A stretch of DNA of 64,000 nt from Pseudomonas cremoricolorata DSM 17059 = NBRC 16634 (GCF_000425745.1 NZ_AUEA01000002.1:415343-479342); one strand, 5' to 3'; shown: positions 30,309-39,536, counted from the first letter of the stretch. Numbers and translations are program-made. Notes: a model not told the origin generated them from the letters alone.

Positions 30309-31855
30309 TGCGCGGCCTCCTGAGTGGCCAGACCGAAGTCAGCAGGGAAATGCTTGAGGGCGCTGGCGACCGGGTAGGCGGTCATGCCGCCCATGGCGCA
30401 CAGCGAGCCGTACTGCATGGTGTCGCACAGATCGCGCAGCAGGTTGGCGTGGTCTTCACGCTCACCGGCATCGGTACTGGCGATGATGCGGTCGACCACC
30501 TCGATGCCGCGGGTCGAACCGATCCGGCACGGGGTGCACTTGCCGCAGGATTCCTCGGCGCAGAACTGCATGGCGAAGCGCGCCATGCCCGCCAGGTTGA
30601 GGGTGTGGTCGGCCACCACCACCCCGCCGTGACCCAGCATCGCGCCAATCGCGGCGAAGGCTTCGTAATCGAGTGGGGTGTCGAAGTGTTCCGGCGGCAC
30701 CCAGGCGCCGAGCGGGCCGCCCACCTGCGCGGCCTTCAGCGGCCGGCCACTGGCGGTGCCGCCGCCATAGCCTTCCACCAGCTCGCGCAGGGTCAGGCCG
30801 AAGGCGCGCTCGACCAGCCCGCCCTGGCGCACGTTGCCGGCCAGCTGGAACGGCAAGGTGCCGAGCGAGCGGCCCATGCCGAAGTCGCGGTAGTACTGCG
30901 CGCCGCGGGCCATGATGATCGGCACCGAGGCCAGGGTAAGCACGTTGTGCACCAGGGTCGGCAGGCCGAACAGGCCCTCCAGCGCCGGCAGTGGCGGCTT
31001 GGCACGGACGATGCCGCGCTTGCCCTCCAGTGACTCCAGCAGAGCGGTTTCTTCGCCGCAGATGTAGGCACCGGCACCGACTCGCACCTCCAGGTCGAAG
31101 GCCACGCCACTGCCGGTGCTGTCCAGGTAGCCGGCTTCACGGGCGATGATGATCGCCTCGTTCAGCGCGGCGATGGCGTCCGGGTATTCCGAGCGCACAT
31201 AGATGTAGCCCATGCTGGCGCCGACGGCCAGGCCGGCGATGAGCATGCCTTCGATCAGCAGGAACGGGTCGCCTTCCATCAGCATACGGTCGGCGAAGGT
31301 GCCGGAATCGCCCTCATCGGCGTTGCAGACGATGTACTTCTGCGTCGCCTGGGCTTCACGCACGGTGCGCCACTTGATGCCGGCCGGAAACGCCGCGCCG
31401 CCACGGCCACGCAGGCCGGAATCGAGCACCTCGGTGACCACCTGCTCGGTGGGCATCAATGCGGCCTTGGCCAGGCCCTCGAAGCCGCCGTTGGCGCGGT
31501 AATCGTCCAGCGAGGTGGGCCGGGTGATGCCGGCGCGGGCGAACAGCAGGCGCTGCTGGCTTTTCAGGTAGGGGATGTCTTCGACCAGGCCCAGGGCCTG
31601 GGGGTGCTGGCAATCAGCGCTGGCCAGGGCATCGAGCAGGCTGGCAGCGTCAGCGCTATCGATTGGGCCGAAGCCCAGTCGGCCTTGCTCGCTGTCGATT
31701 TCCACCAGTGGCTCGAGCCAGTACAGCCCGCGCGAGCTGGTGCGCTGGATGTCCAGCTTCACCTGGCGGCGTTCGGCTTCACCCAGCAGCGCCTCGACCA
31801 GATCGTCGGCGCCCACCGCACGGGCCAGGGAATCACAGGAAATGAACAGTTTCAT
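30305..31855 (-). CDS. fdsB: NAD-dependent formate dehydrogenase beta subunit
   Basis: FMN- and NAD(H)-binding diaphorase subunit, 516 residues, homologous to NuoF fused to an N-terminal thioredoxin-like part. It shows the FMN-binding region LDSGLRGRGGAAFPAGIKW, the NADH site around NADEGDSGTFADRMLMEGDP, YICGEETALLESLEGKRG, and the [4Fe-4S] motif ESCGKCTPCRIG near the C-terminus. The start ATG at 31855 overlaps the fdsG stop by 4 bp. It receives electrons from FdsA and reduces NAD+. Confidence 0.95.
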   Translation of the reverse strand: MKLFISCDSLARAVGADDLVEALLGEAERRQVKLDIQRTSSRGLYWLEPLVEIDSEQGRLGFGPIDSADAASLLDALASADCQHPQALGLVEDIPYLKSQQRLLFARAGITRPTSLDDYRANGGFEGLAKAALMPTEQVVTEVLDSGLRGRGGAAFPAGIKWRTVREAQATQKYIVCNADEGDSGTFADRMLMEGDPFLLIEGMLIAGLAVGASMGYIYVRSEYPDAIAALNEAIIIAREAGYLDSTGSGVAFDLEVRVGAGAYICGEETALLESLEGKRGIVRAKPPLPALEGLFGLPTLVHNVLTLASVPIIMARGAQYYRDFGMGRSLGTLPFQLAGNVRQGGLVERAFGLTLRELVEGYGGGTASGRPLKAAQVGGPLGAWVPPEHFDTPLDYEAFAAIGAMLGHGGVVVADHTLNLAGMARFAMQFCAEESCGKCTPCRIGSTRGIEVVDRIIASTDAGEREDHANLLRDLCDTMQYGSLCAMGGMTAYPVASALKHFPADFGLATQEAAQ

Positions 31856-32334
31856 GCCGTCACCTCCGTCATGCAGCCAGCGACCAGCTCGCGCAGACGC
31901 TCGGGAGTCAACCGCGCATGCAGCTTGCCGTCCAGTTCCAGCGCTGGCGAGCAGGCGCAGGCGCCCAGGCAGTACACCGGACGCAGGCTCAGCGCACCGT
32001 CGGCGGTGGTGCCGTGGTCATCCACCCCCAACTGCTCGCGCACCTGCGCGGCCAGCGCCTCGGCGCCGCGGCTGCGGCACGACTCGGCCTGGCACAGGCG
32101 CAGAGTGTGGCGTGCCGGGGGGGTGGTGCGGAAATCGTGATAGAAGCTGATCACCCCGCGCACCTCGGCCAGGCTCAGGTTAAGCGCATGGGCGATTTCC
32201 GGTACGGCGGTGTCGGGCACATAGCCCAGGCCATTCTGAATGGCATGCAGGATGGGCAGCAGCGCGCCAGGCTTGTGGCGTTCGTGCTCCAGGACTTGAT
32301 GGATCAACGGCAGATGGTGCAGTTCATCAGGCAT
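31852..32334 (-). CDS. fdsG: NAD-dependent formate dehydrogenase gamma subunit
   Basis: NuoE-like [2Fe-2S] subunit of 160 residues and the first gene of the operon. It has the HKPGALLPILHAIQNGLGYVP and AEVRGVISFYHDF signatures and thioredoxin-fold cluster ligands in LCQAESCR and YCLGACACSPA. The ATG at 32334 has GAGGT six bases upstream; the frame continues upstream to 32571 but that part does not resemble the family. The fdsC (FdhD-like sulfurtransferase) gene found in some fds operons is not present here. Confidence 0.94.
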   Translation of the reverse strand: MPDELHHLPLIHQVLEHERHKPGALLPILHAIQNGLGYVPDTAVPEIAHALNLSLAEVRGVISFYHDFRTTPPARHTLRLCQAESCRSRGAEALAAQVREQLGVDDHGTTADGALSLRPVYCLGACACSPALELDGKLHARLTPERLRELVAGCMTEVTA

Positions 32335-32792
32335 ACAGCGGACCTCGGCAACCCAGGCGCGCCTACCTTGCAGTGGCACACACCTGGCGGTGTTCAGCTG
32401 CGGCGTACCGGCCCCGTCACGGTCACGTGGATCACGGTCGCCCTCCGTGCCAGCGGCCGGACATCTTGGCGCGCCCAGTCCGATGGCATCCTCAAAGCAT
32501 GGCACCTTTCTCCGAAAACGGTTGTTCGGTGGCGACCAGAGGTGCACCGAAAGCGACCAGAGACACGTCACAAGGCTGAAAGTTTTGTAAGAAAAACCTT
32601 CATCGCGCTTTCCAGCAGCTTCGCGGCTCTTTTAGTAGCGGACGGTCCGCCGCTGCGGTTCAGCCGCGATGGCCGGCCCCGCCGGCCCACTGCAGGCTAC
32701 CAACGCCCTTTGCCACGATCACACCACCATGACTTGCGCGAAACATGCGCCAACCTCAGGCACGCCGCACCCACGCGCCAACCGCAAAAGCG
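32335..32792. other. Leader/promoter region of fds operon
   Basis: 458 bp without a convincing gene. It should hold the fdsG promoter on the minus strand. I see a GC-rich dyad (GGCCGG..CCGGCC near 32680) but no clear -35/-10 or sigma54 site. Confidence 0.5.
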
Positions 32793-33230
32793 CTAGCTGC
32801 GAGCCTTCTCCAACCGCACATCGCCTTGCGCCAACTCTTCCACCACCTGCCACCCGAGGCGCCGGTACACCGCACAGGCGCGGCTGTCGGCGGCGGTCTC
32901 CAGCCAGATGCGCGCGTGAAGCTCGAACAACTGCTGCTCGGCCGCCGCGATCAGACGCCGGCCCAGGCCCTGGCCTTCATATTCGGGCAGCACGAAGGCG
33001 GCGAACAGGCAGGCTTCCTCGTCGTCGACCATGGAGAACCCCACCGCCACCCCCGCCACCTCAGCCACCCAGGCGCAAGGTCCGGCTTCGATGGCCTCGG
33101 CAATCGCGGCCGGGGTAATGCCCATTTCCTCCAACTCGGCCATGGACAGGTGGTTTTCCACCACCCCGGTACGGATGGCGAAAATAGCTGCAATGTCTTC
33201 AAGGCAGGCAAGGCGGATCAGCGCTTCCAT
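32793..33230 (-). CDS. GNAT family N-acetyltransferase
   Basis: Cytoplasmic acetyl-CoA-dependent acetyltransferase of 145 residues. The N-terminal part (LIRLACLEDIAAIFAIRTGVVENHLSMAELEEMGIT) and the acetyl-CoA loop YEGQGLGRRLIAAAEQ followed by RACAVYRRLGWQVVEEL are typical GNAT features. The ATG at 33230 gives the normal GNAT length; the much longer open frame upstream overlaps the hchA terminus and is not coding. The substrate is unknown. Confidence 0.86.
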   Translation of the reverse strand: MEALIRLACLEDIAAIFAIRTGVVENHLSMAELEEMGITPAAIAEAIEAGPCAWVAEVAGVAVGFSMVDDEEACLFAAFVLPEYEGQGLGRRLIAAAEQQLFELHARIWLETAADSRACAVYRRLGWQVVEELAQGDVRLEKARS

Positions 33231-33436
33231 GCAAGGTCTCGGCAAAGGACAGGAACCCGGCACCCTATCATCCGCCGCCGCAGCCGTCGCGGCACAGTCC
33301 AGAGCGCAAATCGTGGTACAGAGCCGAGGCATGCCATGACGTCCATCGCACCCGCCTCTGTACCTTTGAAAGGAGCGGCACCTGCGCGGCACCGCCCTCG
33401 AACAGGTCAGTCCGGCCCGCGCTTCAGAGCATGACT

Positions 33437-34315
33437 TCAGGCACTCTTGGCGGCCTCCAGCAATGCCTTGGCGGCTAGCTTGCCGAGGTTGTTGCCGGCC
33501 AACGGGCTGTCGCCGGTGAGCAGCTTGCGGTCCTGCACGGTGGCGCCGGAAATGTCCTGGTTGACGATCTCCACCCCCAGCGCTTGCAGGCGCTCGCCGA
33601 ACTTCCAGGTCAGGTGCCCGGGCATGTAGCCGATGTCCGGGGTCTGCGCATCCATGACGTCGGGGAAGGCGCACAGCTTGTAGCCACTGAACGGGAAGCT
33701 GGCGCGGTCCTTGCCGATGCCGGCGGCGAGCAACGCAGCCGGGCCATGGCAGAGGGAAATGATGAACTTGTCGTGGGCCACGGCCCACTCCAGCACAGCC
33801 CTGACCGCTTCGCTTTGCGGCAGACCGATCAGCGCACCATGGCCGCCTGGGATGAACACGCCGATGTAGTCGGAGTCGTCGCCCAGCGCCTCGGCCACCA
33901 CCTCGGCCAGTTTGCGCGGCTGGGCGAACTGCGGTCGGTACTGCTCGAAGAAGCCTTTGACCTCGGCGTCTTCACTGGGCATGGCCCAGTATTCGAACTT
34001 CACCGGATTGCCCGATACCGTCGCCACGTCGAGGGCGAAACCGGCCTTGTCGAGGTGGTACATCGGCAGCAAGGTTTCCACCGGGTGGTTGCCGGTGGAG
34101 AACAGCGTGCCGTTGTCGGTGGGCAGGTAACGCTCATCAGCGCCGATCACCAGCACCTTCCAGCGACCGCCGGTGTAGGGCGCGGGGTAGTCGGCGCCGC
34201 CGAGGTCGGATGTGGGCGAGGTGAACTGACTGAGCGAATACGGCGAAGGGAAAAAGGCGTTGTGCTCTGCGGTATCGGGGGTTGGGCGTTTGTCGTCGCT
34301 GCGTGAAGTGCTCAT
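33437..34315 (-). CDS. hchA: Hsp31-type glyoxalase III / protein deglycase
   Basis: DJ-1/PfpI-superfamily protein of 292 residues, matching the Hsp31/HchA subgroup in length and in the N-terminal part [21 protein letters not shown]. The catalytic Cys189-His190 is in [16 protein letters not shown], with Glu80 in the HPVETLLP motif as the expected partner. HchA converts methylglyoxal to lactate and has chaperone and deglycase activity in other bacteria. GGAGATC precedes the ATG at 34315. It is probably its own unit, about 110 bp from umuC. Confidence 0.92.
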   Translation of the reverse strand: MSTSRSDDKRPTPDTAEHNAFFPSPYSLSQFTSPTSDLGGADYPAPYTGGRWKVLVIGADERYLPTDNGTLFSTGNHPVETLLPMYHLDKAGFALDVATVSGNPVKFEYWAMPSEDAEVKGFFEQYRPQFAQPRKLAEVVAEALGDDSDYIGVFIPGGHGALIGLPQSEAVRAVLEWAVAHDKFIISLCHGPAALLAAGIGKDRASFPFSGYKLCAFPDVMDAQTPDIGYMPGHLTWKFGERLQALGVEIVNQDISGATVQDRKLLTGDSPLAGNNLGKLAAKALLEAAKSA

Positions 34316-34426
34316 GGGGATCTCCAGTGCGAGGGGTCGGTGCCGGGTTTGGGCGCCACGGCGCAATCGACCGCAGCAAGATGCTTTGGACCGACACACG
34401 ACGATACGCGTTCCCGCCCGCGCGTT

Positions 34427-35698
34427 TCAGCGCACTCGCCACAACTGATCCATGCGCGTGGTGTACGCCTGGCTCATCAGCTCGCGGCGCATCGCCCACT
34501 CGGCCACCTGGGGCACGCTGGCGCTGCGCAGTGCTTCGCGGCCATAGCGCGCGTTGATCTGGTCGAGCACCGCCATCAGTTGCTCGCTTCTGGCCGACTG
34601 CGAAGGCGCGAACAGATCGCTGCTGAACTGCCCGGCCGGACACAAATCGAGCAGCAGCACCTCCGCCTTGCTGTAGCGATAGCCCGGGCGGTAGAGCCGG
34701 GCCAGCGCCTCGGTCGCGGCACGGGTGAGCAGCAGGGTGTCGTTGGTCGGGTACGGCAACTCGACCAACGCGGCCTGGGCATGGTGCTGTTCATGGGGGT
34801 TGAAAATGCCGGTGCGGATGCTCACCCGCAGGCGCTTGCACCACGAACCCTGGGCGCGCAGTTTCTGCGCCGCGCGGCCGGTGTAGCTGGCCACCGCCTC
34901 ACGGATCGGCGCCAGTTGTTCAAGGCGCACGCCGAACATGCGGCTGCAGCAGATTTCCTGCTTCGGCGCGTCGGCGTCGTCCAGTTCCAGGCACGACAGG
35001 CCGGCCAGTTCACGCGCGGTCTTCTCGACCACCACGCTGAACTGCTGGCGCAGCAGGCGCGGCTCGGCCACGGACAGGTCCTTGGCCGTGTGGATGCCGA
35101 GCAGGCGCAGGTGCCGGGTGAGGCGCTTGCCGACGCCCCATACGTCTTCCACCGGTGTCTTGCGCAGGGCCCACTCGCGCTTGAGCGGGTCTGCGAGATT
35201 GACCACCCCGCCGGTGCGCTCCTGATATTGCTTGGCGACATGGTTGGCCAGCTTGGCCAGGGTCTTGGTGCTGGCGATGCCGACCCCGACCGGAATGCCG
35301 GTGCAACGCAGTACCTTGCTGCGGATATCCCGACCCAACTCGACCAGATCGCCCGGCACGCCAGTGAGCTCGGCGAAGCACTCATCGATGGAGTACACCT
35401 CGCAGGCCGGCACCATCGACTCGATCAGGGTCATCACCCGCTCGCTGATGTCACCGTACAGCCCATAGTTCGAGGAAAACGCCACGATGCCGTGACGCTC
35501 GAGACGCTCACGGGCCTGGAAGTACGGCTCGCCCATCTTCACGTAGGGCTTGGCATCGTAGGAGCGGGCGATGATGCAGCCGTCGTTGTTGCTCAGCACC
35601 ACGATCGGCGTGTTGGCAAGGTCGGGGCGAAACACCCGCTCGCAGCTGGCATAGAACGAATTGCAGTCGATCAGCGCGAACACGCGTTCACTGGGCAT
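34427..35698 (-). CDS. umuC: Error-prone DNA polymerase V subunit UmuC
   Basis: Y-family translesion polymerase, 423 residues. It has the catalytic motifs FALIDCNSFYASCERVF near the N-terminus and YSIDECFAEL (acidic active-site pair), a helix-hairpin-helix region (WGVGKRLTRHLRLLGI) and the C-terminal little-finger/UmuC tail. The ATG at 35698 lies inside the end of umuD, an 11-bp overlap, so the two are translationally coupled and under the same LexA box. It acts in SOS mutagenesis with a cleaved UmuD dimer. Confidence 0.95.
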   Translation of the reverse strand: MPSERVFALIDCNSFYASCERVFRPDLANTPIVVLSNNDGCIIARSYDAKPYVKMGEPYFQARERLERHGIVAFSSNYGLYGDISERVMTLIESMVPACEVYSIDECFAELTGVPGDLVELGRDIRSKVLRCTGIPVGVGIASTKTLAKLANHVAKQYQERTGGVVNLADPLKREWALRKTPVEDVWGVGKRLTRHLRLLGIHTAKDLSVAEPRLLRQQFSVVVEKTARELAGLSCLELDDADAPKQEICCSRMFGVRLEQLAPIREAVASYTGRAAQKLRAQGSWCKRLRVSIRTGIFNPHEQHHAQAALVELPYPTNDTLLLTRAATEALARLYRPGYRYSKAEVLLLDLCPAGQFSSDLFAPSQSARSEQLMAVLDQINARYGREALRSASVPQVAEWAMRRELMSQAYTTRMDQLWRVR

Positions 35699-36116
35699 GG
35701 TCGCGCACGCTGTAGCGCACCACACCCCAGATCACCAGGTCATCGCCCTCGCCCACCCGGCGCGGCACGAACGCCGGGTTTTCCGAGTGCAGGCTGAGCT
35801 CGTCGGCGCACTGGTGCAGGCGTTTGCACATCGGTTCGCCGTTGATCGCGGCGATGACGATATCGCCATGCTTCGCCTGCTTGTCGCGGTCGACGATCAG
35901 CAGGTCGCCGGAATGGATACCCGCCCCGCGCATGCTGTCGCCGTCGACCTTGACCAAATACACGTGCGGCGCGCGCAGGCTGAACAGTTCATCGAGCGAG
36001 ATGGGCCGGTCGAGGTGGTCGGCGGCCGGCGAGGGAAAGCCGGCAGGAATGTGAAAGGCATAGACGGGCATGCGCAGGCGGCCGCCCGTCGGCAGGCCGA
36101 TGAAGGTGATGGTCAT
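35688..36116 (-). CDS. umuD: UmuD-type SOS mutagenesis protease subunit
   Basis: LexA-like self-cleaving partner of UmuC, 142 residues. The predicted cleavage bond is Ala25-Gly26 in HIPAGFPSPA (E. coli UmuD uses Cys-Gly; Ala-Gly occurs in MucA/RulA/LexA-type relatives). The Ser61-Lys98 dyad is present (VDGDSMRGAGI; MCKRLH). RecA-stimulated cleavage activates polymerase V. A strong LexA box lies 20 bp upstream of the start codon. Confidence 0.94.
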   Translation of the reverse strand: MTITFIGLPTGGRLRMPVYAFHIPAGFPSPAADHLDRPISLDELFSLRAPHVYLVKVDGDSMRGAGIHSGDLLIVDRDKQAKHGDIVIAAINGEPMCKRLHQCADELSLHSENPAFVPRRVGEGDDLVIWGVVRYSVRDHAQ

Positions 36117-36136
36117 GACGCGGATTCCAGCAGAAA

Positions 36137-36152
36137 CTGTATATGCGTACAG
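36137..36152. promoter_or_regulatory. LexA (SOS) box
   Basis: CTGTATATGCGTACAG: matches the CTGT-N8-ACAG consensus with intact arms and an AT-rich centre. It is 20 bp from the umuD start on one side and 68 bp from the SRAP gene on the other, so it may control both. Confidence 0.92.
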
Positions 36153-36220
36153 TTAACTGCGCGCACCGCTGCGCCGTCAATCCCGCCGCGCCGCCAGCCG
36201 ACCAACGCACGAGGTGATGC

Positions 36221-36916
36221 ATGTGTGGCCGCTACTCGCTGTACGAAAGCATGGACTTCTACCTGCGCCAGCTGGCGCTGGATCTGGTGGTGATCAACGG
36301 CTATGACGATGCGCAGATCAACCGCTACAACGTCGCTCCGCGCAGCCGCGTCGAGGTGATCCGCCAGGTGCCTGGCGGGCTGAGCGTCGATCGCCTGCGC
36401 TGGGGCTGGGCGCCGGCCTGGGCCACCGGCAAGGGTCCGCTGCCGATCAACGCCCGCGCCGAAACGGTGAGCAGCGCGCGTTTCTTCCAGGCCCTATGGC
36501 CGCACGGCCGGGCACTGGCGCCGGCCAATGGCTGGTTCGAGTGGGTGGCCGGCGGCGCCGGCAGCCCGCGCAAGCAGCCGTATTACATCCACGGCGCCCA
36601 GCATGAACCGCTGTTCTTCGCCGCGCTGGCAGAGCCGCCGGGCACAGCTACGGGCGATCAACGTGACGGCTTCGTCATCCTCACCGCCGCCGCCGACCAA
36701 GGGCTGCTGGACATCCACGACCGCAAACCGCTGGTGCTCAGCCCTGCCCTGGCGCGGGAATGGCTCGACCCCGGCACCTCGGCGCAGAGGGCCGAGGCCA
36801 TCGCCCGCGACGGCTGCCGCGTGGCAGCGGATTTTCGCTGGCACGCCGTGAATGCGGCGGTGGGCAATGTGCGCAATGACGGTGAAACGCTGATCGAACC
36901 GCTGGCACTGGCGTAA
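36221..36916 (+). CDS. SOS response-associated peptidase (SRAP/HMCES/YedK family)
   Basis: Protein of 231 residues that by family should form a covalent thiazolidine crosslink with abasic sites in single-stranded DNA. Cys2 (MCGRYSLYES) is the crosslinking residue, Asn78 is in PINARAETV and Glu107 in NGWFEW; the His is His166 in DIHDRKP (commonly HxRMP in the family, here Lys replaces Met). GAGGTG lies 5 bp upstream of the ATG, which must be exact because Met removal exposes Cys2. It is divergent from umuDC over a LexA box. Confidence 0.93.
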   Translation: MCGRYSLYESMDFYLRQLALDLVVINGYDDAQINRYNVAPRSRVEVIRQVPGGLSVDRLRWGWAPAWATGKGPLPINARAETVSSARFFQALWPHGRALAPANGWFEWVAGGAGSPRKQPYYIHGAQHEPLFFAALAEPPGTATGDQRDGFVILTAAADQGLLDIHDRKPLVLSPALAREWLDPGTSAQRAEAIARDGCRVAADFRWHAVNAAVGNVRNDGETLIEPLALA

Positions 36917-36959
36917 ACCGGCCGCTCTCAAGCGTGTGCGATCAATGCAGGACCTGGGT

Positions 36960-37613
36960 TCAGCGTTGTACGGCCCCCAACTGCCGCGCCAACTCCTGCT
37001 TGAGGGCGAAGTGTTCGTCCACGCTCACCACCTTGCGCGCGCTGCCGTCAGGTGAGCCTTCGCGGGTCCACAGGAACGGGAAGAACGTCACGCACTGATC
37101 GGCGCGCATGGCGCGCACGTCGGTCTGCCACGAGGCCCAGCGCAACCCTTCGTAGAACAGCTGAGACTGCTCGCTCAGCGCCCAACCGAGAAAATCCGTA
37201 TAGCCGATCTCCAGCGCTTCCCAGTTCAGGTCGTCGGGCGACCAGTAGTACAGCGCGCCAGTATCGGCGCCCAGACCACCGCCGTTGAGGGCGAAGAAAC
37301 CACCGCCAGCGTCGTCGGCGATCAGCAGGTAGCCGCGGCTCGGATCGGTATTGCAGCTCTTGAGGTTGCGCGGCAGACGCTCATGTCCGCTGCCGAGGAT
37401 GCGCAGCCAGCCGTGATCTACAAGGATGCCGCCGGTTTCGAAGGCCACGGCGCCCAGCAACGAGCGGGTAGTGACATTCAGGTGCAGCAGTACCTGGGCA
37501 GCATCGCTCGCCGGTGGCAGCAGCTCGCAAGGTCGTTCGGCATCATCGATCAGGGCCTGCAAAACGGGCAGGCCAGGGTCTTTAGTGTCGATCAGGCTGT
37601 GCAGCGTGTTCAT
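36960..37613 (-). CDS. DUF2625 family protein
   Basis: Cytoplasmic protein of 217 residues matching the DUF2625 pattern: LNVTTRSLLGAVAFETGGILVDHGWLRILGSGHERLPR, then GGFFALNGG, YYWSPDDLNWE, YTDFLGWAL and FYEGLRW. There is no signal peptide or membrane segment. The function of the family is unknown. The ATG at 37613 fits the family N-terminus (NTLHSLIDTKDPGLPVLQ). It is convergent with the SRAP gene and appears monocistronic. Confidence 0.84.
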   Translation of the reverse strand: MNTLHSLIDTKDPGLPVLQALIDDAERPCELLPPASDAAQVLLHLNVTTRSLLGAVAFETGGILVDHGWLRILGSGHERLPRNLKSCNTDPSRGYLLIADDAGGGFFALNGGGLGADTGALYYWSPDDLNWEALEIGYTDFLGWALSEQSQLFYEGLRWASWQTDVRAMRADQCVTFFPFLWTREGSPDGSARKVVSVDEHFALKQELARQLGAVQR

Positions 37614-37755
37614 GGGCGGTCTCACAATAGCAGGCGTGAATCAATGGCATGGGCCAGTGGACTGGCTGAAGACACCAGAGTTCGGCCGAGCGCTCAGCGA
37701 TATTGACCGCCCTGTGCTTTGTGGTGGCACGAGCACGAGCCGGAAACGACTCGCC

Positions 37756-38553
37756 TCAGTTCTGCACACTCTGCACCGACCCGCCATCGACGCGCAGGTT
37801 GCTGCCGTTGATGAACGAGGCGCGCTCGGAGACCAGCAGCGCGATGGCCGCGGCGACTTCTTCGGGTTGGCCGCGGCGCTTCTGCACGATGCCTGGACGT
37901 TCTTCTTCGAGGAAACTCTGAATCGCTTCCTCGATGCTCACGCCCTGCTCTTCGGCGCGCTTTTTCATCATGCCGTCGGTCATGCCGGTTTCGATGAAGG
38001 CTGGTGCCACGGTGTTGCACAGCACGCCGTAGGCCGCTTCCTTGTACGAAAGGTTCTTGATGAACGCGGCCAGCGCGGCCTTGGCGACGTTGTATACCGC
38101 CTCTTCCCAGTAGGGCTGCACGGCGTTTTCCGAGGTGATGCACACCAGCCGGCCCCAGCCGCGCTTGCGCATGGCTGGCAGCGTGGCGCGGGCCACGCGC
38201 ACGGCGCTGAAGAAGTCGGTTTCCCAAGCTTCTTGATAGTCGGCATCGGCCAGCTCCAGCGGGTCGCCCTTGGCGCCGGTGACGCCTGCGGTGTGCACGA
38301 CGATGTCGACCTTGCCAAAGCGCAGTTCGGCCTGGCGCACCAGGTCATCGACTTGTGCCTGATCGGTCATGTCAGCGGCGACCAGCAGCGGATTGCCGCC
38401 CAGTTCTTTCGCCGATTCCTCCAGTTTGTGCTGATCCATGTCGGTCAGCACCAGCTTCACCCCTTCCTCGGCCAGCAGACGCGCGGTGGCCAGGCCAATC
38501 CCGCCCGAAGCGCCGCTGATCAATGCCACACGGTTGTTCAAGCCTAAGTCCAT
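37756..38553 (-). CDS. Short-chain dehydrogenase/reductase
   Basis: NAD(P)-dependent classical SDR of 265 residues. It has the cofactor motif SGASGGIG, the VVHTAGVTG variant of NNAG, a catalytic Ser in CITSENAV, YNVAK carrying the catalytic Tyr-Lys pair, and FINGSNLRVDGG at the C-terminus. An acidic Asp follows beta-2 (LVLTDMDQ), which favours NAD(H) over NADPH. Its ATG overlaps the stop of the upstream alpha/beta hydrolase by one base (TGATG), so the two form an operon and may act on the same unknown compound. Confidence 0.9.
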   Translation of the reverse strand: MDLGLNNRVALISGASGGIGLATARLLAEEGVKLVLTDMDQHKLEESAKELGGNPLLVAADMTDQAQVDDLVRQAELRFGKVDIVVHTAGVTGAKGDPLELADADYQEAWETDFFSAVRVARATLPAMRKRGWGRLVCITSENAVQPYWEEAVYNVAKAALAAFIKNLSYKEAAYGVLCNTVAPAFIETGMTDGMMKKRAEEQGVSIEEAIQSFLEEERPGIVQKRRGQPEEVAAAIALLVSERASFINGSNLRVDGGSVQSVQN

Positions 38554-39329
38554 CAACGTTCTCCTTCAGGGATAGTCACAGCGATACGGTCAGCGAAATC
38601 GAGCATCACCTCGGCCAGGGCCTGGGGTGTCTGCAGCGGCATCAGGTGCCCGGCAGCGGGCAGGGTCAGCAAGGTGCCGTTAGGGAATGGCGCAAGGGTG
38701 GTGCGGCGTTGTTCGTCGGCAGCCGGCACCTGAGCGTCGTCGGCGCCGCACACCAGCAGTACCGGGTACGCCAGCGTGCCGATGCGCGCCTGCCAGTCTT
38801 CCCGGCTGCCGTGGTCGACCCAGGCGCGCCAGGCCTCAAGATTGACGGCCTGGGCATCGGCAATGGCCACTTCGCGCAACGGCTCGGGCAGGCGGTGGAA
38901 GCTCGAATCGTCGACGAAGGCTTCGGCTTCTGCACGCGTGGCGCCGTACTCGCGCTGCTGGTCACGGTCCTGCTCGCTCATCGGCTGCGGCCCGGGCGGC
39001 GACGGTGCCACCAGCACCAGGCCATGCAGGTACTCTGGGCGACGCGCGGCCAGCACCACAGCGACCTTGCCAGTCATGGAATGGCCGACCAGGATGCAGC
39101 GCTTGAGGTTGAGTTCGCCAATGGTGCGGTCGATGTGATCGGCCATTTCTCTGACCGAATAGCCCGGCACATCGTGGGCATCGCCAAAACCCGGCGTGTT
39201 CAGGGCCACGCAGTGGTGCGTGCGGTCGAGGAAAGGAACGGTCGGCCCCCAGGTGCGGTGCGAACCGCCGAGGAAGTGCATCAGCACGAAGGTGATCGGC
39301 CCTTGGCCTTGTTCGCTGTGTGGGAGCAT
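38553..39329 (-). CDS. Alpha/beta hydrolase
   Basis: Cytoplasmic hydrolase of 258 residues with the standard fold: oxyanion region MHFLGGSHRTW, nucleophile elbow GHSMTG (Ser), an Asp in LLVCGADDAQVP and a His in PAAGHLMPLQTP. Substrate is unknown. It is translationally coupled with the downstream SDR by a TGATG overlap; a hydrolase plus SDR pair suggests a small catabolic or detoxification unit, which is only an inference. Confidence 0.9.
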   Translation of the reverse strand: MLPHSEQGQGPITFVLMHFLGGSHRTWGPTVPFLDRTHHCVALNTPGFGDAHDVPGYSVREMADHIDRTIGELNLKRCILVGHSMTGKVAVVLAARRPEYLHGLVLVAPSPPGPQPMSEQDRDQQREYGATRAEAEAFVDDSSFHRLPEPLREVAIADAQAVNLEAWRAWVDHGSREDWQARIGTLAYPVLLVCGADDAQVPAADEQRRTTLAPFPNGTLLTLPAAGHLMPLQTPQALAEVMLDFADRIAVTIPEGER

Positions 39330-39536
39330 CGCCTGCCTGTCTCGTGGGATTTCTCAGTTGAGCAGGCGAGCAAATCGGGAGTTCATTAATTCGCTGAGGA
39401 CGCGCACGTGACCGCCCCCAGCGATGGTCAGGCGCCTTGCTGCGGGGCGAGCAGCGCCCTCACCGAGTCGAGAAAACTGGATCGCTCAGGCTCTTTGGTG
39501 TTGGGGCTGCGACCCTGCGTTGAACATTCGCTTCGT

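Noticed and set aside
27453..30323. Long plus-strand frame opposite fdsA (956 codons)
   Set aside because: Antisense shadow; fdsA has all its metal motifs and fits the family.
32335..32792. Sigma54 promoter for the fds operon
   Set aside because: No TGGCAC-N5-TTGC on the minus strand of the region.
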